A stretch of 26,944 bases of DNA, taken from positions 1 through 26,944 of the forward strand of contig CAMQOJ010000003.1 in the NCBI GenBank assembly GCA_947003375.1, written 5' to 3'. Source of the DNA: an uncultured Lachnospiraceae bacterium (GTDB lineage Bacteria; Bacillota; Clostridia; Lachnospirales; Lachnospiraceae). A program made the position numbers and the translations under genes. Every line of letters starts with the position of its first letter. The stretch's first letter is position 1. The notes below the pieces were generated by a model. It was not told where the DNA came from. It made no database searches and worked only from the letters and a program-made list of their open reading frames with translations. Below are positions 6,411-14,975 of the stretch, piece by piece.

Positions 6411-8077
6411 CTCTCCGCAATCTCCAGCACCGCGCCCCGGTTGCCGCTGGTGACCATCTCCCGATACCTGGTGAGATACCCTGTGGTGACTTTGGGCTCC
6501 CTGGGCTGCCAGTTTGCACGCCTTTGCGCCATTTTTTCATCGGAAACCAGGACATCCAGCCTGTTCTCCGGAATATTGATGCTGATGATATCTCCCTCTT
6601 CCACAAGAGCGATAGGGCCGCCCACTGCCGCTTCCGGGGAGACATGCCCGATGGATGCGCCTCTGGACGCGCCGGAGAACCGTCCGTCCGTGATCAGGGC
6701 CACGCTGGAGCCTAATCCCATGCCCGCGATGGCGGAGGTGGGATTGAGCATCTCCCGCATGCCGGGGCCTCCCTTGGGGCCTTCATAGCGGATGACCACC
6801 ACGTCCCCCGCCACGATTTTGCCGCCTTTGATGGCATCGATGGCATCCTCCTCACAGTCGAAGACTCTGGCAGGGCCCTGGTGCACCAGCATCTCGGGCA
6901 CCACCGCGGAGCGCTTCACCACGCCGCTGTCCGGGGCCAGATTGCCCTTCAGGATGGCTATGCCGCCGGTCTCGGAATAGGGATTCTCCACCGGGCGGAT
7001 GACCTCGGGATTCAGGTTCCTGCAGTCTTTGATGTTCTCTCCGATGGGAGTGCCGTTCACGGTCATGCAGTCAAGATTCAGCAGATTCTTCTTCGTCAGT
7101 TCGTTCATCACCGCATATACGCCGCCCGCCTCGTTCAGGTCTTCCATATAGGTGGGGCCTGCCGGAGCCAGGTGGCACAGATTCGGCGTCTTTGCGGACA
7201 ATTCGTTGGCGATGTCCAGATTCAGATCCACACCGGCTTCCCTGGCGATGGCGGGGAGATGGAGCATGGAATTGGTGGAGCAGCCCAGAGCCATGTCCAC
7301 GGTGAGGGCATTCATAAACGCTTTCTCGGTCATGATGTCACGGGGCTTGATATCCTTTTCCACCAGCTCCATGATCTTCATGCCCGCGTGCTTGGCCAGC
7401 CGGATGCGCTCGGAGTACACCGCCGGTATCGTGCCATTGCCCCGAAGTCCCATGCCGATGGCCTCCGTCAGGCAGTTCATGGAATTGGCAGTGTACATGC
7501 CGGAGCAGGAGCCGCAGGTAGGGCATACCTTCTCCTCATATTCGCACAGCTCCTCCATGGACATGGTACCTGCCGCCACGCTGCCCACGGCCTCGAACAT
7601 GGAGGACAGGCTCTTCTTCTGTCCGTGGATACGGCCCGCCATCATAGGGCCTCCCGACACGAAAATGGTGGGGATGTTCACCCTGGCCGCCGCCATCAGC
7701 AGCCCCGGCACGTTCTTGTCGCAGTTGGGGATGCACACCAGCCCGTCGAAGCCGTGAGCCAATGTCATGCACTCCGTGCTGTCCGCTATCAGATCCCTGG
7801 TCACCAGGGAATATTTCATGCCCACATGCCCCATGGCAATGCCGTCGCACACCGCGATGGCAGGGAACATGATGGGAGTGCCGCCCGCCATGGCCACGCC
7901 CATCTTCACGGCCTCCGCAATCTTGTCAAGGTTCATATGGCCGGGCACGATTTCATTGTAGGAACAGACGATTCCGATCAGCGGACGTCTCCTCTCCTCC
8001 TCCGTATACCCCAGCGCATTGAACAAGCTTCTGTGGGGCGCCTGTGCGGTGCCCGTCTTTACTGCGTCACTCCTCAT
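6407..8077 (-). CDS. ilvD: Dihydroxy-acid dehydratase
   Basis: This iron-sulfur enzyme dehydrates 2,3-dihydroxy acids to 2-oxo acids, the penultimate step to valine and isoleucine and the route to the leucine precursor. The protein is 556 residues from the ATG at 8075-8077. I prefer this start to a GTG 9 bases upstream because AAAGG lies 10 bases before the ATG but only one base before the GTG. The two family signatures are present: CDKNVPGLLMAA starting at C119, and GASIGHVSPEAAVGGPIAL near the C terminus. CPTCGSCSGMYTANS (185-199) supplies further cluster cysteines. It has the VPGH form of the early motif rather than PCN. It sits 24 bases upstream of nothing but its own site and follows the GNAT gene closely (GNAT starts upstream and ends at 8102). 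Confidence 0.96.
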   Translation of the reverse strand: MRSDAVKTGTAQAPHRSLFNALGYTEEERRRPLIGIVCSYNEIVPGHMNLDKIAEAVKMGVAMAGGTPIMFPAIAVCDGIAMGHVGMKYSLVTRDLIADSTECMTLAHGFDGLVCIPNCDKNVPGLLMAAARVNIPTIFVSGGPMMAGRIHGQKKSLSSMFEAVGSVAAGTMSMEELCEYEEKVCPTCGSCSGMYTANSMNCLTEAIGMGLRGNGTIPAVYSERIRLAKHAGMKIMELVEKDIKPRDIMTEKAFMNALTVDMALGCSTNSMLHLPAIAREAGVDLNLDIANELSAKTPNLCHLAPAGPTYMEDLNEAGGVYAVMNELTKKNLLNLDCMTVNGTPIGENIKDCRNLNPEVIRPVENPYSETGGIAILKGNLAPDSGVVKRSAVVPEMLVHQGPARVFDCEEDAIDAIKGGKIVAGDVVVIRYEGPKGGPGMREMLNPTSAIAGMGLGSSVALITDGRFSGASRGASIGHVSPEAAVGGPIALVEEGDIISINIPENRLDVLVSDEKMAQRRANWQPREPKVTTGYLTRYREMVTSGNRGAVLEIAER

Positions 8078-8101
8078 CTTTTTCACACCTTTCTGAAATT
8101 T

Positions 8102-8563
8102 TCACTCTGTCAAACGGAGTTTTAAGACAATCTCCTCGTCGTTCATCTCACCGTTTTCGCGAAATCCAAATTTGTGGTACAGGCCAAGCGCCTTCTCATT
8201 GCTTTCCTTGGTGGACAAAGTAATCTGGTCAGCCCCGTTTCTCCTGAAATAATCTATGATTTCCTTCAGCGCCGCACTGCCGTATCCCTTTCCCTGTAGA
8301 GAAGCATCGATCATAAAACGCCAGAGCCAGTACCTGTCGTCAGCATCCTCGTTATTTTCATCAAAAGCGAACATGGCAAAACCCACTAAAACCTCATCTG
8401 CATAGATTGCAAACGGCCTTGCAATCTCCGCGTATTCTTCCTTCTGCGCCTCCCCGAGGGAGTCCTCATTGGAAGCGATGTAGGCCTTCTGCTCCGGCGT
8501 TGTTCGCAGGGCAATGCAGTGCGCCCGGTTGCCGTCATGGATTTCCCTTAACTCTATTCTCAT
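8102..8563 (-). CDS. GNAT-family N-acetyltransferase
   Basis: A 153-residue cytosolic acetyltransferase that should transfer the acetyl group of acetyl-CoA to an amine. The acetyl-CoA pyrophosphate-binding motif A is clear at residues 90-95 (Q-G-K-G-Y-G) within DASLQGKGYGSAALKEI, and ALGLYHKFGF near the C terminus is motif B. The N-terminal form, MRIELREIHDGNRAHCIAL, and the overall length resemble BltD/SpeG-like diamine or polyamine acetyltransferases, but the substrate is not proven. The ATG at 8561-8563 follows a GGGAGGAG site. It lies between leuB and ilvD, 24 bases before the ilvD ATG, so it is probably co-transcribed. Its base composition is more A+T-rich than that of leuB or ilvD, which hints at later insertion into the operon. 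Confidence 0.85.
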   Translation of the reverse strand: MRIELREIHDGNRAHCIALRTTPEQKAYIASNEDSLGEAQKEEYAEIARPFAIYADEVLVGFAMFAFDENNEDADDRYWLWRFMIDASLQGKGYGSAALKEIIDYFRRNGADQITLSTKESNEKALGLYHKFGFRENGEMNDEEIVLKLRLTE

Positions 8564-8645
8564 ACAGCATCTCCTCCCTGAACAGCCTGCCGTTAAAGCT
8601 GTATCCGTCAGACAGGGGTACAGGCCTTGCAGTCAAATGTCCGCG

Positions 8646-9737
8646 CTACCGGATCCGCTCCGCCAGCAGGTCTCCCATTCTGGTGCAGCCCACCTTCTCG
8701 CAGCCCTGGGAATAGATGTCGCCCGTGCGGTATCCGTCCTTTAGCACCTGCTTCACGGCCTTCTCTATTGTCTCCGCCTCCTTGTCCAGGTCGAAGCTGT
8801 AGCGCAGCATCATGGCGGCGCTGAGCACCGTGGCGATGGGATTGGCGATGTCCTGTCCCGCGATGTCCGGCGCGGAACCGTGGCTGGGCTCGTAGAGGCC
8901 GAACTTGCTGTCGTTCAGGCTGGCGCTGGCCAGCATCCCGATGGAGCCTGTGACCATGCTGGCCTCGTCGGAGAGGATGTCGCCGAACATGTTCTCCGTA
9001 AGTATCACATCGAACTGCGCCGGATTCTTCACCAACTGCATGGCACAGTTGTCCACCAGCATATGCTCCAGCGCCACATCCGGGTAATCCGCGGCCACTT
9101 CCTCCACCACTTTCCTCCACAGCCTGGAGGAGTCCAGCACATTGGCCTTGTCCACGCTGGTGACCTTCTTCCTGCGCTTCCTGGCGATGTCGAAGCCCTT
9201 GATGGCGATGCGGCGGATTTCGTTCTCGTCATAGGTCAGGGTGTCGATGGCTTTGCGGACACCGTTCTCGCAGACGGTTTTCCGTTCGCCGAAATACAGC
9301 CCGCCGGTCAGCTCCCGCATAATCAGCATGTCGAACCCTGCTTTGCTGATTTCCTCTTTCAGGGGGCAGGCAGCCGCCAACTCATCGTAGAGCACCGCAG
9401 GCCGCAGGTTCGCGAACAGGTTCAGAGCCTTGCGGATGGCCAGAAGCCCTGCCTCCGGGCGCAGGTTGGGGGGCAGCTTGTACCAGGGGGATTTCGTGGT
9501 ATCTCCGCCGATGGAGCCCATGAGCACCGCGTCCGCCGCTTTCGCTTTCGCAATTGCTTCCTCCGTCAGGGGCACGCCATGGACATCGATGGAAGCCCCT
9601 CCCATGAGGATGTCCTCGAATACCATTTTATGGCCGTATACGGCTGCTATCCTCTCCAGAACTTTCTTAGCTTCCCTGACGATTTCCGGCCCGATGCCGT
9701 CGCCGGGAATGCATGTAATATGTAATTCCATATTCAT
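8646..9737 (-). CDS. leuB: 3-isopropylmalate dehydrogenase
   Basis: This enzyme oxidatively decarboxylates 3-isopropylmalate to 2-oxoisocaproate with NAD+, the third leucine-specific step. At 363 residues it is a normal size. It begins HITCIPGDGIGPEIV and contains GSIGGDTTKSPWYKLPP. It carries RELTGGLYFGERK and the family signature NMFGDILSDEASMVTGSIG, with the metal-binding aspartates. HGSAPDIAGQDIANP forms the NAD-site loop. The first ATG (9735-9737) is given. A second ATG six bases on (9731) is about equally well spaced from the GGAAAGGAAG site. The gene heads the operon leuB-GNAT-ilvD-HD-ilvB and has a good promoter 46 bases upstream. leuA, leuC, leuD and ilvC are not in the window. Confidence 0.96.
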   Translation of the reverse strand: MNMELHITCIPGDGIGPEIVREAKKVLERIAAVYGHKMVFEDILMGGASIDVHGVPLTEEAIAKAKAADAVLMGSIGGDTTKSPWYKLPPNLRPEAGLLAIRKALNLFANLRPAVLYDELAAACPLKEEISKAGFDMLIMRELTGGLYFGERKTVCENGVRKAIDTLTYDENEIRRIAIKGFDIARKRRKKVTSVDKANVLDSSRLWRKVVEEVAADYPDVALEHMLVDNCAMQLVKNPAQFDVILTENMFGDILSDEASMVTGSIGMLASASLNDSKFGLYEPSHGSAPDIAGQDIANPIATVLSAAMMLRYSFDLDKEAETIEKAVKQVLKDGYRTGDIYSQGCEKVGCTRMGDLLAERIR

Positions 9738-9782
9738 CTTCCTTTCCTGAAACGCGGCTGGCGCCGCTGGACATTTTCTAAT

Positions 9783-9811
9783 ATAATAACTGATTCATGC
9801 ATAAATATCAA
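9783..9811 (-). promoter_or_regulatory. Promoter of the leuB-ilvD-ilvB operon
   Basis: On the minus strand TTGATA (9806-9811) and TATTAT (9783-9788) are separated by exactly 17 bases, with the start expected near 9775, about 40 bases before the leuB ATG. GAATCA-type half-sites occur at 9791-9796 (inside the spacer, minus strand) and at 9826-9831 and 9849-9854 (plus strand). TGATTCAT (9791-9798) and ATGAATCA (9847-9854) are perfect complements, a possible operator. No T-box sequence was found in the leader. Confidence 0.7.
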
Positions 9812-9927
9812 TAAAATGTTATAAAGAATCAATCCATATTCCTCATATGAATCAGATGTACACGATATTCAGAAGTAGCTTTGGCGTTAATCAGAGGAAT
9901 CCTTAGACATAGAAACTTAGAGCAAAA

Positions 9928-9957
9928 GCCGGATTTTAAGATTCCCCAAAATCCGGC
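9928..9957 (-). terminator. Intrinsic terminator after the GH106 gene
   Basis: The minus strand reads GCCGGATTTT, a 10-base loop, AAAATCCGGC, then TTTT (9927-9924). The 10-bp stem is perfect and the U tract is short. It ends the rhamnosidase operon and insulates the leuB promoter. Confidence 0.7.
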
Positions 9958-9991
9958 AACATATTCAGATAATCTGCCGGGTTTTGGGGAA
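9942..9991 (-). promoter_or_regulatory. Alternative 17-bp hairpin overlapping the terminator
   Basis: Bases 9942-9958 can pair with 9975-9991 along 17 positions with one G-T wobble, around a 16-base loop. The shared arm 9948-9957 is the same one used by the downstream terminator stem. The two folds exclude each other, as in terminator/antiterminator switches, though either could simply stabilise the 3' end of the message. Confidence 0.5.
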
Positions 9992-10008
9992 AATCGCTCT
10001 CTGGGCCA

Positions 10009-13000
10009 CTATCCTCTCCTGACTTCAGGCTTCTCCAGCAGCCCCTGGGGATAAAGCATATAGGCATCGCTCCATTCCCGGCCTGTGGTCATGAAATTCC
10101 CCGGGCCATAGGATGGGGCTTCCTTCGGACATTGGTGAAGGGGGCCGAAAGTGTTTCTTCTGGTCAGCACTACCTCGATGCTGCGCAGGTTCCTTACATC
10201 CGCCTGATAGGGCGGGAACGCAATCGTGTTCTGGGTGTCTCCGTGAATCTTTACAAGGGCCCCTCCGTATCCTTCGGCCTTTACGCTTATGCGGCTGTCA
10301 GCGTTTTGCCCAGGTTCCTGCATATCCTCCAGCTCATAGATTACGCTTCCCGAGTAAAAGGGCAGTCCCTGTCCCGTGATGTCTCCGATTGCCAATCTGT
10401 CCGGAAGTGCTGTGAGGACGGCGCGGTTTTCTCCCGGAATCTCCACGCCGAAGTTCCCCAGCAGGTAGACAGCCTCTATGCCACAGGTGCCGTAATAGTC
10501 CATGAGGATGGTGACTGTATTGCGGCCTTTTGTCAGAGCCTGTGCCGGAACCTCCAGCTCGTCGAAGCAGATGTCAATCCATTTCCCTCTGCTGTTCAGG
10601 GAGAGTTCCCTTCCGTTTACCAGGATCTGCCGGATATGCGCCAAATCCTCCACCGCCAGCCGTAAATCCTCCGGGATTTCCGTTATCTCGATGTCATATT
10701 CCAAAGAAATCGTATCCAGCAGCCTCGTATTCCCGCCCTTATATTTCACCTGGTACCAGGGCTGGAGCATCTCGCCGCCCCGATAAGGGATGCCCAGTAT
10801 GTCCCGCAGGGCCCGGTCTGCCTTCAGTACTTCCATCCTGAGGATTTCGTTGCCTCTGCCATCCGTGACGGAGACCATGTCCAGCACACAGACATTGGGC
10901 TCCGTCAGCCGGTAGCGGAAGGTTTCCGGCAGCTCCACTGGCTCCCTGCCCGTAAAGAGCTCCTCTCCCGGCAGCTCCCGGCACTGCTCCGTAATCAGGA
11001 AGATGCGCTCCCCGCCCCGCTCCAAATCCATGGTCAGGCGAATCCTGCCATCCGATATCTGGTAGTCAGGTCTGATAACCTTTCCTGTCCTGGCATCCCA
11101 TAGCTCCAGATAATCGCCTCGTCCCAAGTCTGCAGAGACGCTTTTGTAGTCCTTCTCGCGGTTCACATTCAACAGCATCACCATGCGGCCCCCGTCCACC
11201 TGGAAGGACTGCACGAAGAAATCATGTGCGGGCTGGGCAGAGATGTCCTTCCCGCTTCTGCCATCCGGTTCCGCGCAGGTAATCCGCACCTGAGAGCCGT
11301 CCCCGGCGGCCTGGGCGATTGCTTCCTCCTCAAAGTTCACTCTTCTGCACCTGTCCGCAAGCTTCGCCACCTTATCCGAGGGAATCACGTCCACGTAGCC
11401 CGGAGCCTCTCCGGCGAAGATGACCTCCCCGCCCTGGGCCGCGAATTCCTCCAGCAGCGCCAGGGTGCCGGAACGCATGGTGTCCATGCCTGCCACCAAA
11501 ACCTTGAGGTAAGCGCAGCTCCCTACATACAGGATACCGTCCTCCACCTTCCCGTGGCGGGCCATGATGTCCTCCTCGCCGTAGTCGAAGTCGATCTGGT
11601 TGCCGGATAGGATATGGAACAGCTCCGCATACTGCCGCTCCAGGCGCAGGATTTCTGCATCCACGCCGGATAGGCCGTCAAAGGAGCCGCTGTAGGCCCT
11701 TGCCCACACGCTCTCTATGGGATTTAGCACCAACAGGCTGCACACAGGCTTTCCGCCGTGGAGCGCGGCATGGATTCTGGAGAAGTAGTCCTCCACATAA
11801 TGATAGTCCCGATACCAGTAGGACTGATGCAGCATGCTGGCAGGGTAGTCCCGCTTCGCCTCCCCCTTCATGGTGTACCAGGACAGATGCGGGCATCTTA
11901 GGTTCACGCCGAACAACGCCTGCCAGTCGCCTACGTTTTTGTAGGACTCAAAATCCATCTGCCAGCCCGTACAGCCGTAGAGCTCGGACAGGACCCATTC
12001 CTTGTCCAACTGCCTGGCCACAGAGGAAATCTGCTTTGCCACCCAGTAGCACCTGTTCCCCTCGCTGAGCAGGTCGATGCCGGGATAGTCCATGTACTCA
12101 TAGAAGCGCATAAGGGAGCCCTGCATGACGGCCTGACAGCACAGGGAGTCCTCGTGGAGCACATGGCCGGTGAAGATCAGGCGGTTCTCCCTGCACCAGT
12201 TCTGTACGGGAATGGCGAAGCGCTCGAGGAACAGCTCCTGGCAAAGCTCGAAATAGTCCCTGGTGACCTTCGACAGCTCTCCTTCGCTTCTGCGCAGGAA
12301 CAGCTCCGGCAGGTTCTCCTTCAGGCTGTAGCCGAAGCGCTCCTCGAATTCCGGGAGCAAATCCGGCGTGTAGGGCACGGCATTCGGCTCCCCTTCCGCG
12401 AAATTCGTGAACACGCCGCCCCTGTGGGGCTCGTCCGTGAAGATGCCCGTAATTTCCTTTCCGAATTTGTCTCCGCACCTTTCCCTGTATTTCTCATGGG
12501 TCAGCTCAATGTATTTCTCTATGGCCTCTTTGTGCATGGTGTTCACATAGCAGTAACCGTTGTAATTGTCGTTGCACACGGAATAGCGGGTGCGGAACTC
12601 TATGGCCGTCTCCCCTTCCGCCAGGGCATCCCCCACCTGGAGGAGCCTTTTTTCGGAAAAAATCCCGCCTTGGCCCGCGGAAGGCTCCTGTTCCATCTTG
12701 CATGCAAATACGGCCACGACATCCTCGTCCCGCTGCCATGTCCTCCAGGCATCCTCCGTCAGGCAGTTCATCTCCAGGAACATGGCGCGGTACTGCTCCT
12801 CCTTCGTCACCATGCCCCCGGCGCTTCCCGAGGGCCAGCGGTCTTCATCGTAGAGCCAGGATTCCATCCCGGCTTTCTGGCCATAATCCGCGCATTTGTT
12901 GGTGAGTTCGAACCATTCCTCCCCCAGGTACTCCGTCTCCAGGCCCGTGCGGGAGTGCATGAAGTAGCCGCCGAAGCCCATTTCCTTCATGACATCTATC

Positions 13001-13110
13001 TGGCGACACAGTTCGCCCTCCTCCAGCCTGCCGTTCCATGACCAGAACGGCTTACCGCGGTACTCCTTTGTGGGATTCTCAAATCGTTTCTGTCTTTCGC
13101 TTATGTTCAT
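10009..13110 (-). CDS. GH106-like glycoside hydrolase (probable alpha-L-rhamnosidase)
   Basis: A 1033-residue protein with no clear signal peptide, so probably cytosolic. The N terminus, KPFWSWNGRLEEGELCRQID, and the stretches GFGGYFMHSRTGLETEYLG and WLYDEDRWPSGSAGG match the GH106 family, whose known members release L-rhamnose. Candidate catalytic carboxylates are E227 in GIFTDEPH and E377 in LSELYGCTGW, judged by the usual TIM-barrel positions. The C-terminal third is rich in beta strands and resembles galactose-binding-like modules (QTLVNGREL-type and YGGALVKIHGD segments). The ATG at 13108-13110 follows GGGGAGACAAGC. It lies 46 bases after the second GH78 gene and ends the operon. Many GH106-like proteins are untested, so substrate assignment is inference. 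Confidence 0.85.
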   Translation of the reverse strand: MNISERQKRFENPTKEYRGKPFWSWNGRLEEGELCRQIDVMKEMGFGGYFMHSRTGLETEYLGEEWFELTNKCADYGQKAGMESWLYDEDRWPSGSAGGMVTKEEQYRAMFLEMNCLTEDAWRTWQRDEDVVAVFACKMEQEPSAGQGGIFSEKRLLQVGDALAEGETAIEFRTRYSVCNDNYNGYCYVNTMHKEAIEKYIELTHEKYRERCGDKFGKEITGIFTDEPHRGGVFTNFAEGEPNAVPYTPDLLPEFEERFGYSLKENLPELFLRRSEGELSKVTRDYFELCQELFLERFAIPVQNWCRENRLIFTGHVLHEDSLCCQAVMQGSLMRFYEYMDYPGIDLLSEGNRCYWVAKQISSVARQLDKEWVLSELYGCTGWQMDFESYKNVGDWQALFGVNLRCPHLSWYTMKGEAKRDYPASMLHQSYWYRDYHYVEDYFSRIHAALHGGKPVCSLLVLNPIESVWARAYSGSFDGLSGVDAEILRLERQYAELFHILSGNQIDFDYGEEDIMARHGKVEDGILYVGSCAYLKVLVAGMDTMRSGTLALLEEFAAQGGEVIFAGEAPGYVDVIPSDKVAKLADRCRRVNFEEEAIAQAAGDGSQVRITCAEPDGRSGKDISAQPAHDFFVQSFQVDGGRMVMLLNVNREKDYKSVSADLGRGDYLELWDARTGKVIRPDYQISDGRIRLTMDLERGGERIFLITEQCRELPGEELFTGREPVELPETFRYRLTEPNVCVLDMVSVTDGRGNEILRMEVLKADRALRDILGIPYRGGEMLQPWYQVKYKGGNTRLLDTISLEYDIEITEIPEDLRLAVEDLAHIRQILVNGRELSLNSRGKWIDICFDELEVPAQALTKGRNTVTILMDYYGTCGIEAVYLLGNFGVEIPGENRAVLTALPDRLAIGDITGQGLPFYSGSVIYELEDMQEPGQNADSRISVKAEGYGGALVKIHGDTQNTIAFPPYQADVRNLRSIEVVLTRRNTFGPLHQCPKEAPSYGPGNFMTTGREWSDAYMLYPQGLLEKPEVRRG

Positions 13111-13156
13111 ATGCTTGTCTCCCCGGATTCCCTCATATATTCGCAGCCGTCCACAT

Positions 13157-14869
13157 CTACCTGCAGATTTCCACTTCCTCCGGCGCGTCCACCTCCGTGG
13201 CGACAGAACCGTCGGCCTGTTTTACATGGGATACGGAAATCTCGCCGTAAGGGGTAGGATAGGTGCCTTTCGCCCATTCCAGATCTCCCAGATGGGGCTC
13301 TATCTTCACCTTCCTGCAGCCCGGCTCCAGAATCCGGATGCCCAGCACGTTCTCGGAAAGCCAGGGTGTGGCTCCGCTGGCCCAGCCGTGGCAGAAGCTG
13401 TGTCGATAGCCCTGGTAACAGAATCCGCCGTATGTAGCATGGACATCCACCTTGGAGCCGTCCTGCGGCAGCTCATCGATCCTGGCGGCGTTCTCCATCC
13501 AGTCTATGTCAAAGTCCTCCCAGAAGGTAGTCGCCCCTAACTGAAGCATCCCGCCCCAGTAGTCCCGGATGCAGTCCAGGCAGCCCTGATAATCCCCTGC
13601 CATGGCCCTGGCCGTCAGGATATAATAGCCCATGAAGGTGGACATGCCTTTCGCGCCGCCCTGTTTCAGCAGTTCTTCGTTTGCCTGTGCCGCGTCCTTC
13701 TGTCCCATCATCACTGTAAGAGCCGCCGCCTGCTTGGAATCCTCATAGTCGGTGGCAAAGCAGGTCAGCCGCTTCAGGTCTTCTCTGCATTGTGCCCCAT
13801 GGGCATCCTCTCCCAGAACGGCAAAAATCTTCTCCAGGCTCCTGGCGGCCCAGATGTGCAGCACCTGAACCCCTGCGTCCACGATGCGTGACTTCCCCTC
13901 AGAGGGCCAATCCAGGAAACGTCCCTCCTCTACGGTATCCTGCCCTTTTTCATCGATATGGGCTGAGAGCTGCTCTGATAATCCTTTCAGATAATCACGT
14001 TGTTTTTCCAGGAATTCTTTCCTGCCTGTGTACTGATACCAGTCCCAGGTAATGATGGAATACCACATGGAATAGCTGGCCATGCCGTTCATCCATCCGG
14101 GCAGCGGTGTCTCCTTCCGGATATAGTCCAGACTGTCCTCCACCGCGCTGTCCTGACCGAATACCGCCTTGATCGTAGTGACCTCGGGGTGCATATCGCC
14201 CACCCAGACCAGCCGGTCCCTTTTGATGCCGTCCCAGATGTATTCCTGCATGTTCAGATGCACCGTATATGCGCCCACATCCCAGATGCGGTTCAGCAGG
14301 TCGTCACTGCAGGCGAAACTCCCCCGATAGGGGACGTCCTTGTAGATCAGGACTGCCCAGACTGTCTTCAGGGAAACGGCAGCCGCCGGCTCTTCCAGGT
14401 CGATGCGCACGAAGCGGAAGCCGCTCTCCCCAATCTGGTTCATGCTCATCATGCCCACTTCCACGGTCATGTCCCTCCTGGCGTGGTCATTGGTGGCATT
14501 GGTCTCCCCGCCCAGCTCGCTCATGGCCTCCGAGACGGACTCGCCAAAGCGGATGCGCATCTTCGCTCCCCTGCCCGTGCTGTCCGTCCATGCCAGGAGC
14601 CGGATGCCGCCATGGATTTCCATACCGTAGTCCAGAAGAATGGAAGCCTTCTCCTCCCCTTCGTTCTTCAGGATACAGGGCCTATGGGCAGCCAGGGAAA
14701 TTTGTATCTCCCTGTCCTCCAGAAGGGTATCACTGTTCTCCACATGTCCTTTTGTCCACAGCACCCGCTTAGGGAGCAGGAATCTCCTGGTTCTGACATC
14801 CTCTTTCCCCGTTTTTAAGATGTCCTCATCCATGACGCGGAAAATGTCCTTTCTGTCTCGTTGTACCAT
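13157..14869 (-). CDS. GH78-family alpha-L-rhamnosidase-like protein
   Basis: A 570-residue protein of the GH78 (alpha/alpha)6-barrel family, predicted to cleave terminal alpha-L-rhamnose from glycans or glycosides. It starts with a short beta-sandwich region, then the barrel from about residue 185. The family motif appears as DGIKRDRLVWVGDMH at 213-227. FWEDFD supplies E451, the likely base, and SFCHGWASG supplies H494. In most GH78 enzymes the sixth position of the first motif is the general-acid glutamate; here it is D218. The ATG at 14867-14869 is chosen because AGAGGAGAACACGAGC precedes it; an upstream ATG in the same frame would overlap the previous gene and has no site. The protein lacks a signal peptide. 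It sits 106 bases after the first GH78 gene and 46 before GH106. Confidence 0.87.
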   Translation of the reverse strand: MVQRDRKDIFRVMDEDILKTGKEDVRTRRFLLPKRVLWTKGHVENSDTLLEDREIQISLAAHRPCILKNEGEEKASILLDYGMEIHGGIRLLAWTDSTGRGAKMRIRFGESVSEAMSELGGETNATNDHARRDMTVEVGMMSMNQIGESGFRFVRIDLEEPAAAVSLKTVWAVLIYKDVPYRGSFACSDDLLNRIWDVGAYTVHLNMQEYIWDGIKRDRLVWVGDMHPEVTTIKAVFGQDSAVEDSLDYIRKETPLPGWMNGMASYSMWYSIITWDWYQYTGRKEFLEKQRDYLKGLSEQLSAHIDEKGQDTVEEGRFLDWPSEGKSRIVDAGVQVLHIWAARSLEKIFAVLGEDAHGAQCREDLKRLTCFATDYEDSKQAAALTVMMGQKDAAQANEELLKQGGAKGMSTFMGYYILTARAMAGDYQGCLDCIRDYWGGMLQLGATTFWEDFDIDWMENAARIDELPQDGSKVDVHATYGGFCYQGYRHSFCHGWASGATPWLSENVLGIRILEPGCRKVKIEPHLGDLEWAKGTYPTPYGEISVSHVKQADGSVATEVDAPEEVEICR

Positions 14870-14975
14870 GCTCGTGTTCTCCTCTCTTATTGTCAGCCTT
14901 TCTTTGCTTATTTCTCTTTTGCCAGCGGGGTATGCATTGTCGGTCGTGTATGCTTTATCTGCCATGCGTCCTTTG

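Noticed and set aside
6881..8125. Long plus-strand open frame opposite ilvD
   Set aside because: It has the histidine-rich composition typical of antisense frames, and ilvD is unmistakable on the other strand.
9738..10008. T-box riboswitch for the leucine operon
   Set aside because: No conserved T-box TGGNACCGCG-type sequence or specifier-loop arrangement is visible, and the predicted transcription start leaves only about 40 leader bases.
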